Part shown: positions 55,999-64,000 of the stretch, piece by piece
Numbering within the stretch: the first letter of the stretch is position 1
Layout: each line of letters starts with the position of its first letter
Made by a program: the position numbers and the translations under genes
The notes under the pieces: model-generated
The model's database searches: none
What the model was told of the DNA's origin: nothing
What the model saw: the letters and a program-made list of their open reading frames with translations, nothing else
NCBI GenBank assembly: GCA_031761405.1
Contig: JASEVX010000003.1
Coordinates: forward strand, 62,728,423 to 62,792,422
DNA: 64,000 bases
Direction of reading: 5' to 3'
Source: Serripes groenlandicus
Lineage: Eukaryota > Mollusca > Bivalvia > Cardiida > Cardiidae

Positions 55999-57115
55999 CT
56001 TTCCTCTTGCCTTAAACAAGTCATTTAGAAACCGCCACAGTAACAGACATAGTTTGTCAATCTTTGAGTTGCGAGTAGAGAAACGGACTCGTAACGTCTG
56101 CATGTAGGAAAATGTTAACATTTTGTTTCCATTGCAAGCATGCATAAAGGAACGTTCCAGTTTGTCTTTCCTCACCAGAATCAGTGCTAAAAACACATTA
56201 ACGAAGAATAATCTTCTCACCGGTTTGACAGGCCCGCCTTCGTTTAATTGTGATAGACGAAGCTCATTGCATATCAGAATGGGGGTGGGGGAGACTTTAG
56301 ACCGGAATATATGCAGCTTTGTGAGTTTCGTAGTTATTTCAATGTACCAATAATGGCACTTACCGCGAAAACAACAGTTTATGTCAAAAGACACATCATG
56401 CGAAGTCTTCACCTTGAAATGACTGACACAGATGGTGTTTTCTGGTCTCCGGATAGACCAAATATTTATCTTCAAGTCTTGAAGAGAGACTAAACTGATT
56501 ATTCATTTTCACTGCAATGGTTTATAGACCAAATAAGAAAAAATGGAGTTGCTTTCAAAGAAAACAATAATTTATTGTAGATCAATAGATTCCGGTTCTG
56601 AGATTTTGTTATCCTTAAAATAATGTCTTGATGAAAAAGCCTACGCTGATGGCATCAAAGATTCACGTAGAAATGTTCCATAAGCGTACGAACTCAGACT
56701 CGAAAAAAATAATTTTATCAAATTTCATGGAAGATAACAGTTCCGTTCGTTGTATTATTGCTACAGTAGCATTGATAATGGGATAAGACATTCGAAATAG
56801 TGTTTACATCGGATGTCCAAAATCCGTTGTATCCTATTGGCAATAAGCAGGAAGGTGTGCCAGAGACGGCCGACAGGGATTCAGCTTGATTTTCTTCGAC
56901 ACTTTTACATTATCTTTGAAAACAACTGATAAAGACATGGCTTCTATTGTTAGAAACGAGATCAATCAATGCATTCGGAAGCAAATTCACTGCGTCTTTA
57001 GTATTGGTGAAAATTTCGAGCCGAAAATAGAATCCAGTATATGTAATGGATGCGACTTGAACATATGCCTCTGTGCTGCAGGCAAATGCTGCTCTTTCTG
57101 TCACTCAAAATGACC

Positions 57116-57375
57116 ATGTCATGAACGTAGTGGTTTTGATGTCACGAAATTCCTCCAGGAAACAGACTGTGAATGAACATTTAATATATTTGGTGATTGG
57201 GGATACCCTCGCTTACCAAATTATTATCATAACAAATGTGTGTGTATCAAAAAATAATAGTACTATTCCCTAAAAGGCTACATAGTATTTTAAAGAGTTC
57301 AGATGCCCTTATGCCATACTATTTCTTTATGACAAATGATGTAAGCATGGTACTATCACACTATATGCTTCATGC
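57116..57375. other. Gene-free stretch
   Basis: Sequence right after the helicase relic; in one frame a few residues (PCHERSGFDVTKFLQ) may still belong to its C-terminus. Confidence 0.35.
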
Positions 57376-57919
57376 GAATTACTGACCCTGTAAAATTGCT
57401 CTTTGACATGCCAGAGCGTTTTCGACTTGTCTACTCGCGTAACGAGAGTAACTGGAGTTGAAAGTCGAACGTAACGAGTAAGCGAACTGCGCATGCGCTT
57501 AATCTCTAATCTACACGACTAAAACGACCCCCACTATTTGACGGGTAACACGAGATCAAAGATGGCGACTGCTGGAAGTAATCCGCGGTAAGAAATGATA
57601 TAAACTAGTTTTGTTGCAAACTTGTGCTTTGTTATTGGATAATTGTTAAGGCGAAATGTATATTTCTTAAATAAGAATCCAAACTGATAACTTTGATTCT
57701 TTTTATTTATTTATATTTATTTATAAGTTGTTATTAATTTTAGTCAATGTTATTTGTCTTCCACTGCTGATGCACAGAAGGTCGCCATTTTGTAAACAAC
57801 ACAAGACTGGGGTTAGGCATTCGTTAATGGTTACCCGTGTCGTGTACTGCGCATGTCCAGATTTTCTACTCGAGTTACTCGATTGCAAAAGCCGAAAACG
57901 CTCCCAGTGTCAGTAATTC
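57376..57919. mobile_element. TIR element (544 bp) carrying a promoter-like patch
   Basis: Left GAATTACTGACCCTG and right CAGTGTCAGTAATTC are inverse; further in, AGAGCGTTTTCGACTTGTCT pairs with GCCGAAAACGCTC and the TCTACTCGCGTAACGAG region with CTCGAGTTACTCG. Between the arms is a CpG-richer patch with CTGCGCATGCGCTTA (NRF-1-like, 57487), then an ATG at 57562. The class is undetermined and no transposase is present. Confidence 0.68.
57485..57595 (+). promoter_or_regulatory. Promoter-like patch and candidate first coding exon
   Basis: An NRF-1-like site is followed 75 bases later by GATCAAAGATGGCGACTGCT, opening Met-Ala-Thr-Ala-Gly-Ser-Asn-Pro, and then CGCGGTAAGAAAT, a textbook 5' splice donor at 57588. 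The short exon, the ATGGCG start context and the donor look like a genuine gene start, but it lies within a TIR element and no second exon was recognised downstream. Confidence 0.35.
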
Positions 57920-57949
57920 ACGGGTATTAAAACTTGATATCGACGTTTT

Positions 57950-58085
57950 CACCTTTGCTCTTTCCTCAATGCAGACGATATCTGACACATCTTGCAACAG
58001 ACGACTTTAACCATTTCCCTCCTAACGCTTTCTGATGACTCTGCAGGAGACACTTTTTTGTATGTTCAGTAAAGCGAATTTCACG
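57950..58085. mobile_element. TTAA-type MITE fragments
   Basis: CAATGCAGACGATATCTGAC with GCAACAGACGACTTTAACCA, then CCCTCCTAACGCTTTCTGAT with CTCTGCAGGAGACACTTTTT: two left ends in a row. Confidence 0.6.
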
Positions 58086-58089
58086 TCTT

Positions 58090-59345
58090 CTATAGGCCTA
58101 CTGCGTTGATAATATTCACATCGGAGGATAACAAAACAAATCTGACGACCTACCCGTTTAAAACAATCATTTGCTTATTCATCCTAGCAGTTATGAATCC
58201 ATCTTTATTTGTTGATACACTTATGATAGATCGTCAACATCAACCAAAACAACTTTATATCGTACATCCTTACAATCGAGCAATATTATTGATTTACACC
58301 ACATTATTACTTCAGAAACTACGTATTTTATTTACAAATTCAGCTAAAGCTATAAATAGACAAGATTGGGTTTTTATCGACTTTTCACTACGTGTCATCT
58401 ATATCTATAAAAGATGTACCAAACAATGTACTACGAACAGTATAAACACAGGGTTTTTACTAGGACTATCAGAGACTGAACCCCCCCCCCCCCCCCTTTC
58501 CTCTGGACATTGCGCAGATCACGTCTGTAGACTGATTCAAGTCCCGTCTGCATTGATGCACAACCTAAACCAGTTCGGATGTTTATTATTTCATTTATAT
58601 TTGTAAATATGCCTAGTTAGTTGTTTTTATCATGTTGATGGCTTCACTTGCCTGCGATGCACTAAGCCCTGACAGTAACAAACTAGAAGTAGAAGATACA
58701 TGTAGCTGGTCTCTAAATCATCAAACGTTGGATGAGAGAGCTTTGTAACGTTACTGTATGGAAATAGTTCCGTCCCTAGCAGCACGTGAAAAAGATCTGA
58801 GTGCAATATCAATGCGTGCAATATCAACCCGTGCAATATCAACTGATATTGAGTCCGTTTACCAAATGGAAAATAAAAGAAACAATATCAAAGTATACAA
58901 TAAAACTAGACAACCAATAAAATTAACGACAACACCGTATCTTTCAAAGTGAAACGATTTAGCGCACACGGTGTGATGCCTATCGAATGTGATACTAAAC
59001 ACGGTTAGATTGTCATGGTCGTAAATATAAGGATGTCAACTATTTTGTATTATGTTATTTGGTTTACATGTCATCCCTGATAGTACATATGTACCCTTTC
59101 GAAATCAAATCACTGGATGAACTAACGACTCAGATCAGATAATAGACATGTCAAGTCTCTCGGGTTAAGGAAAGGGGCCGATCTAGATTTAAATGCACAC
59201 ATATGAATGTGACATTAGTTCATTTTGTTGGCAAGTTTTATTTTAAGCCATTTATAGCCGGATAAGTAACCGTCTTTTTCAAATGACGTATACTGCACTA
59301 TAGTGGCCGGTATATGAATTAATAAGCGAGCGGCACTCTGCGATA
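58090..59345. other. Stretch without a recognisable gene
   Basis: The forward frame at 58106-58606 (166 codons) is the longest unexplained one near here. It has a hydrophobic start but no domain, is low in complexity, and crosses a C-run (58481-58497) translated as prolines; I do not support it. TGCAATATCAACCCG-type short direct repeats lie at 58801-58845. Confidence 0.4.
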
Positions 59346-59347
59346 CC

Positions 59348-59598
59348 GCCGCCGTGCTATTATGTTTAGAGCGTCCGCCCCGGGAGTGGGAGACACATGT
59401 TCGATGCCAGGTTCGATCGTACCAAAGACTATTAAACATGCTGGTAGTGGCTTCCTTCCTTGGCGATTAGAGTTGCTGACACAGCACTACGAATGCGGCG
59501 CGGGTGTCAAGATGGACTTACCAACAATATAGTTATTCTACCAAAGAAACGCCGTAACATATCTAAACTACGGTTAAAAGCGGTATAAATACCATTGA
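59348..59598 (+). mobile_element. tRNA-derived SINE (family S1)
   Basis: TGTTTAGAGCGTCCGCCCCG, TGTTCGATGCCAGGTTCGAT, CTTCCTTCCTTGGCGATTAG and the tail ACGGTTAAAAGCGGTATAAA. It meets the reverse S3 copy tail to tail. Confidence 0.75.
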
Positions 59599-59903
59599 AT
59601 TGATTGATTGATTGATTGATTGATTGGGGTTCAGCGCCGTTTTTAACAATGTTTCAGTTATATCACGGCGGCCAGTTCACCTACTCATGCATTTCCTGTT
59701 TTTTTCACACCAGTACTCCACACAACAATCTTCCCAAACAACTGGCTGCTTTTCCACATAGACTGAGCCTAATGGTGGAAGACGAATGACGCATGTCGCA
59801 TTGACTTGTGTCAATCGTCGGAAAGACAGTTGGCCGACCCAGGATTCGAATTCACAACCCCTGGATTGACAGCCCGCGTCGCTAACGACTGAGCTACCGG
59901 GGC
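59599..59903 (-). mobile_element. tRNA-derived SINE (family S3), full length, reverse
   Basis: The reverse head GCCCCGGTAGCTCAGTCGTT with GGTTGTGAATTCGAATCCTG, the body with AGCAGCCAGTTGTTTGGGAA, the tail TGACTGAAACATTGTTAAAA-like (forward TTAACAATGTTTCAG), ending in (CAAT)n at 59600-59625. Best S3 copy. Confidence 0.85.
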
Positions 59904-60180
59904 AAATACCATTGAAATAAAGCGCTCTGCGAAAACCAACCTAAAGGCAATTTTAAACAATATAGAACCAAATTAAGCCGTGCATCCGCAGTCTGAAGTC
60001 GCGATGCACTTTACACCTATAAGTCATAGAAGGTTTCAAGAAACCCATTGTAAAGCAGAAGTCATTTGGACCCTTAGCATGGACCCCTAAACGTGTACTA
60101 ATTACGTTAAGGTTGAAATTCGCAAAGCAGCACCAAAGTTTCCTTCCCCCTTACAAAAGCAATTCCGCCCATTTACGAAC
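59904..60180. other. Gene-free stretch
   Basis: Nothing recognised. Confidence 0.4.
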
Positions 60181-60181
60181 T

Positions 60182-60425
60182 CCTCAGTAGCGTAATGGTA
60201 GTGCGTCCGTCTCGGGTGTGGAAGGTCGCATGTTCATTCCTCGGCCGTGTCACGCCAAAGACTTGTTAGTCTATGGCTAACCCTCCTTGGTGCTCAGGTT
60301 TGTGGAGTTAGCATTACGATTGACCCGCTGATGTCAGGATAAATTGACCATTATAACTGGTAACTTACCATGGACACGCCGTGAGTTAAGTGAAAAATTG
60401 TTAAAAGCGATACAAAACACAATAC
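60182..60425 (+). mobile_element. tRNA-derived SINE (family S1), full length
   Basis: CTCAGTAGCGTAATGGTAGT, TGTTCATTCCTCGG, CTGATGTCAGGATAAATTGA, CTGGTAACTTACCATGGACA and AAAATTGTTAAAAGCGATAC in the standard order. Confidence 0.82.
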
Positions 60426-60539
60426 AAACTGAAATATTCTCATTTTCCTAAATCGAAAGTACCGTTCGTAGCATGTGACTCTCCTGTTACCTATTTGGTA
60501 TACGGTATACTGTGACCTAATTCCTCTTCACCTCTTCCT

Positions 60540-60890
60540 AGTTACAGGGGATTTCTGACGCCTCTGCAGCAGACGAATTATGAAAACATTGTGACAAAAC
60601 GCTGCGAAATAAAATTGCTCTTAAACCCTCTCTTAGATGAAGACGCTTTCTGACCTCTCTTGGAAACATTGTGACAAATTGAAAAATAATATTCCTCTTA
60701 AATCACTCTTTCCCACATACAGACGGATTTCGACGCCTTCTGCAGCAGACAACTTTTGAAAACATTGTTACAAATTACCAAATTATTTTCTACCCTATTT
60801 AAAGACCATAAGTTCACACATAAAGATTTTTACCTAGATGTGACCAAACGACGTCTGCTGCATATTTGTGTTATTTTGGGAAAGGGTTAA
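60540..60890. mobile_element. TTAA-type MITE plus two left-end fragments
   Basis: Fragment heads at 60552 (TTCTGACGCCTCTGCAGCAG) and 60625 (AAACCCTCTCTTAGATGAAG). A fuller copy at 60700-60890 has CTCTTTCCCACATACAGACG, TTCTGCAGCAGACAACTTTT, AACGACGTCTGCTGCATATT and TTTTGGGAAAGGGTTAA. Confidence 0.78.
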
Positions 60891-61090
60891 AAGTGTCTTC
60901 TTACGTTTTCAGAGAACCGAAAAAGCTGCAAAGATTCAAGTCAAACCCAATGCATTTGAGAGTGTTGGTTTAATAATTTAATAAATCACGTCAGACCTTG
61001 TTATCAAAAAAAGAACAGTGTCTCACTGAGATGCATACAACTTTTTAGAAACGCTGACTGAAAGGGGATAGACAGCTTAGAGCACATTGC

Positions 61091-61300
61091 TGTAACTCTT
61101 CCATCGGCAATTGCAATATCGAGTTTTTTTCAAACAATACAGATGCAGGTGAGACATCTCGTAACGAGCTGTTTCACCTAAAATCAGCATTGTTTGCCTA
61201 TTAGTTATCAAAATATTCTAAATTTCATATTACTTGAAAAATGGATCCACCCAATTTTGAACATGGAATAGTCTACACTTGGGAATTCGGAACGATTCTA
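61091..61300. mobile_element. TTAA-bounded MITE, second family, diverged copy
   Basis: TGTAACTCTTCCATCGGCAA, TTTTTCAAACAATACAGATG, AGCTGTTTCACCTAAAATCA, TTGTTTGCCTATTAGTTATC and GAACATGGAATAGTCTAC match 19550-19762; its right terminus is lost. Confidence 0.78.
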
Positions 61301-61567
61301 TGTCTTTATTTCGGTAAACACTCTTTTAATCTAGTGCTTTTCAGTGGATTATTCTCTGCTCCAGTCCTTTAAGTTAATGGTTAGATTCCTAAAACAGACG
61401 CGTCTGCACGAAATGTTAATATGCTATTGAATTTAATATACAAATCCGTAACAAATATCTTGATGAAAAGTAACTTAAAAGGTAGTTAAAAGTTGTTGAT
61501 TGAATATAGCATTGTGATGTATTTTCATTAAATCGGCCTGTCTTTCATGCAGTCATGGCGTCACCTC

Positions 61568-61960
61568 CTTAGTGGGGTAGTGAATTAACGTCCGCTACGG
61601 GTGCGAGAGGTCGCCTATTCGATCTTTGGTCGTGTTAATACTTTATAAATGGTAGTAATGGCTGCCCTCCTTGGTGCCCTGGATTATGAGGTTGAGGTTA
61701 GCCTTACGAGTCACTCGCTGGTGTCAGGAAAAATGGACCAGTAGTGCTGGTAACTTACCCAGGAAACGCCGTGATGTAACGGAACACGTTATTTCGTCGG
61801 CTCAAAGAGTATACATATGGTAGAAATGAGTTGTGGGAATAGAAGTTCGACTGATGTATCGGTTTCAGGATAAACAATATCGGTACCATACGTTATTTAC
61901 CAGGGAAAAGTCAAGATATAACTGGAAAACTATTGCAAGCGTCGTAAAACACCATTATAA
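61568..61960 (+). mobile_element. SINE (family S1) followed by a second SINE 3' end
   Basis: GTGGGGTAGTGAATTAACGT, GAGAGGTCGCCTATTCGATC, ATGGCTGCCCTCCTTGGTGC and GGAAACGCCGTGATGTAACG (to 61785), then TTTCAGGATAAACAATATCG through GCAAGCGTCGTAAAACACC (61862-61953). Confidence 0.75.
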
Positions 61961-62214
61961 GAAACAAACATATGTAACTATGAGTACACTCCTGATATAT
62001 AAGATAAAGTTTATAATGTAGTTACAGTAGCACCACCAATGGAAGATACCATTCTGGTCTATATACACAGCTGGTCTTTAACTGCTGGACCATTTTAACT
62101 ATCTCACTCGTATATAGTACCTAGAAGTTGTTTTGGTCTGATTTTAATGAGATTTGGGATACAGTAGACTACGTATAGACTGCGTGACTCTTAACACTTA
62201 CCGTGGTCTATGTT

Positions 62215-62400
62215 GTTCGCAAATGTGTTTTTTCCCACTTTCAGACAACTTTCGAAAACACGTTGGCACATTATAGAAATTACTCCTCAGTTTGCCACAC
62301 TATTTGCAACTATATTTATGAAAAATATATTCATTTATAGTTTCGATATTTCTTCCTAGACGTGTTATAAGTCGACTGTTACAGATGTGTTGTGTGTGTG
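62215..62400. mobile_element. TTAA-type MITE, strongly degraded
   Basis: TTTTTCCCACTTTCAGACAA, AACACGTTGGCACATTATAG, CAGTTTGCCACACTATTTGC and TAAGTCGACTGTTACAGATG follow the family order. Confidence 0.55.
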
Positions 62401-62441
62401 ATATAACAAGATAGCAATTAATAAGAATATGTCCTTGCGCT

Positions 62442-62572
62442 ACATGTTTGGTCAAGAAGGGATCATTCTACAGGTAATCATCAATGGGTCTACATGTATG
62501 ATTTCGTCAATGTATAATCGATGGACAGATTGGGGATTACCTGTAGAATGATCCCTTCTTGACCAAAAATGT
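62442..62572. repeat. 38-bp inverted repeat, 55-bp spacer
   Basis: Arms 62442-62479 and 62535-62572 are inverse complements with one mismatch (core GGTCAAGAAGGGATCATTCT against AGAATGATCCCTTCTTGACC). Weaker inverted similarity continues outward (GGACATATTCTTATT against AACATATTCTCATTT), so the left arm is an inverted partial copy of the sequence beside the Ty3/gypsy fragment. Confidence 0.88.
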
Positions 62573-62589
62573 AAATCAAGAACATATTC

Positions 62590-63445
62590 TCATTTGATCT
62601 CAATAATCTTTGGTTTAACAACCCGCCCATATCTAGTGACATACACATTACTATCAGAAATTGTAGACTTTTCAGTTTGAAATTGGGGGGTTTCATTTTT
62701 TCCTTTTGGAACAATTTCTGCATCATGAGATTCAGTTTTTACATGGGGTACAGACATATGTATATCATTTTCACTATCTTGAATATTAATTTTCTCATCG
62801 GCTTTTTTCATGTCACGCCTATTTCTTCTATATACTCCACCATTAATGACCTTCAATGGTATAAGACCTATCGTTAGAATGTTCACTAGAAATAACAGCT
62901 GGTTTCCATACATCATTGTTATGCCTAACTCTAACCGAATCTCCTTGCTCAAGGAATTTTAAGGGTTTAACACCTTTGTCATAATATTTCTTTTGATATG
63001 AATGCTTTGAACATAGGTTATGCTGAACCTTTTGATAGTCAGGGGTATGAGGAATAAATTAATCAAGTGTGGATGGCAAGATAGACCTCAATGTTCTACT
63101 CATTAACAGTTCAGATGGGGTAAAACCAATATTTAATGAAGTAGTACGATACTCTAATAGTGCCAAATATGGATCTTCTCCATCCCTTTTACATTTTTAC
63201 AGTTTGGTGCAACTTTTGAAAGATAATTCACCATTCCCAAGACTGTCTGCAACTCAGACTTGTAAGTAGGGGGAGGCATATGTTGTATTGTCATGACCTT
63301 GTTGGAATCTGCCTTGAGACCTTCTGTAGTTAATACATAAGTGACCTCTGTGACACCGACCTCTAACTTGTCACTGTTCAATTTGACACCCTTCTTGCGT
63401 GTAACCTCCAAGACTTTGGTTAAGTTTTGATCATGTTCCTCTCTA
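62590..63445 (-). pseudogene. Ty3/gypsy-type pol fragment: RT/RNase H linker fused to integrase C-terminus
   Basis: The reverse strand opens EEHDQNLTKVLEVTRKKGVK (about 63385-63440), then TYVLTTEGLKADSNKVMTIQ and LGMVNYLSKVAPN, the RT-RNase H connection of Ty3/gypsy elements. Right after it (near 63195) the sequence becomes YLALLEYRTTSLNIGFTPSE and LLMSRTLRSILPST, the end of an integrase core, and then KKYYDKGVKPLKFLEQGDSV and VYVTRYGRVVKPK, the integrase tail. RNase H and most of integrase are therefore missing. Frame shifts lie near 63065 and 62850. No LTR was recognised on either side. A dead relic. Confidence 0.85.
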
Positions 63446-64000
63446 GGTCAAAGGGAAGGAATTCATTTTCCATAGGCGACCATTATAGCATTATGGGTTA
63501 TGGTTCGTTACTAGCAAATGAATTAACACAATTACCTATATCAATCTAAAGTTCATTCTTAGAACTACCAAAAAGGCAAAACAAACCCACACGTTCACCG
63601 TTTTTTGACAGAGCTAGGAGGTCAAATCAAAGGTGACCTTTATCCCGCACTGAATTTTACTTTCAATTTCAGAAAATACAGCATGTTCTGAAAATGGCTA
63701 TTAGAGTATCAACATAGCTATTTTGGTTATAAATCAGTTATTCAACTTTATAAAAATCACTTTCAACAAAATCATTATTGTCCAATGCGAGCCAACCTCA
63801 GTCTTATATATTCATCTGAAATTCCCTGGACAAAATTGTCTGCCCGGCAAGCCGATCCGATTTACTTCCCTTTGACCTAAAGTGGACCCATAACCAAGAA
63901 TAGTCCACTATAACATCTATATTAGATTGGAAAACATCCTGTGTGCACTTAAAGCCAAAGGGAAGGCGCTAAAAACGATATCTGCCGTAGGGCGAATTGA
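63446..64000. other. Gene-free right edge
   Basis: No LTR, gene or repeat recognised. AAAGGGAAGG occurs at 63450 and 63957 and CTTTGACCTAAAG at 63871, but without clear structure. Confidence 0.4.

Larger units (their letters stand above)
55241..57115 (+). pseudogene. RecQ-like DEAH-box DNA helicase, decayed and interrupted
   Basis: Part 1 (55241-55468) starts MEVRSSNNIVFDPKEEHVEL and has the Walker A box LPTGFGKTLC and motif Ia VVSPLISLIDEQ, broken by TAA at 55397. Part 2 (about 56120-57115) has TPESVL-like sequence, motif II VIDEAHCISEW (56250-56282), FNVPIMALTAKTT (motif III, 56338-56375), DRPNIYLQVLKRD, then in shifting frames a motif V/VI region near 56740-56880 and a final Cys-rich stretch (NGCDLNICLCAAGKCCSFCH, 57046-57108). 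At least six stops or frame shifts. About 650 bp between the parts are foreign: a MITE and a SINE. RecQ helicases unwind DNA 3' to 5' in repair; this copy cannot. Similar genes are multicopy in bivalves, by recollection. Confidence 0.85.

Noticed and set aside
55882..56475. 197-codon reverse frame
   Set aside because: Antisense to the RecQ-like helicase motifs (DEAH box and motif III) that read clearly on the forward strand.
58106..58606. 166-codon forward frame
   Set aside because: No domain, low complexity, crosses a polyC run; no supporting context.

Overview
This window looks like intergenic or intronic DNA from a bivalve mollusc nuclear genome. It is AT-rich and has a 200-base scaffold gap (8025-8224), a microsatellite cluster and polyG/polyC runs. 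It is packed with element types familiar from molluscs: tRNA-derived SINEs ending in GAAAGCGGCGTTAAACACC-like tails, APE-type LINEs, Helentron-like elements with internal tandem arrays, TTAA-flanked MITEs, Tc1/mariner and hAT-like remnants, a Crypton-type tyrosine recombinase and a Ty3/gypsy fragment. Assignment to Bivalvia is inference from this repeat content; I cannot name a species. No conventional host housekeeping gene was recognised.

Layout. 1-990: reverse-strand LINE reverse transcriptase fragment, then a SINE. 1-4.5 kb: degraded MITEs, SINE pieces and dispersed repeats. 4.55-5.42 kb: (TAG)n/(AAT)n cluster leading into a repeat unit that recurs at 7.1-7.75, 7.9 (at the gap edge) and 19.1-19.4 kb. 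9-16 kb: dispersed repeats, a hAT-like TIR element (10525-11292), a GC-rich patch, a SINE-in-MITE nest and a short TIR element. 16.3-19.1 kb: degenerate satellite rich in GACGAATTGACGA, interrupted by an unrelated 0.6-kb block. 19.5-25.3 kb: minisatellite, local tandem duplications and a swarm of TTAA MITEs. 26.3-27.2 kb: deleted Tc1/mariner element.

27.7-30.7 kb holds the only near-intact coding gene: a reverse-strand, two-exon Crypton-like tyrosine recombinase of about 542 aa with legible splice sites. A near-perfect palindrome lies just downstream and a half-copy of it lies in the intron. 31-35 kb: a repeated block, a decayed multicopy gene of unknown function, and a bizarre ATACGCTGG array bracketed by short inverted repeats. 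35-43 kb: another repeated block, a SINE split by a Helentron-like element, a 3.1-kb long-TIR element and more MITEs.

43.1-50.2 kb is one reverse-strand LINE (ORF1 remnant, endonuclease, reverse transcriptase, C-terminal region) that was hit twice by Helentron-like elements carrying ~166-bp tandem repeats and has lost its catalytic RT core. 53.5-57.1 kb contains a head-to-head pair of pseudogenes: an acidic protein of an unnamed family (reverse) and a RecQ-like DEAH helicase (forward), the latter split by a MITE and a SINE. 57.4-57.9 kb is a TIR element carrying a promoter-like patch and a possible first exon. 58-62 kb: SINEs and MITEs. 62.4-63.4 kb: an internally deleted Ty3/gypsy pol fragment beside a 38-bp inverted repeat.

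There is no operon-like cooperation here. The story is one of layered transposition, and the nesting gives relative ages: the LINE is older than its Helentron-like insertions; a SINE is older than one Helentron-like element; and the RecQ-like gene is older than a MITE and a SINE.
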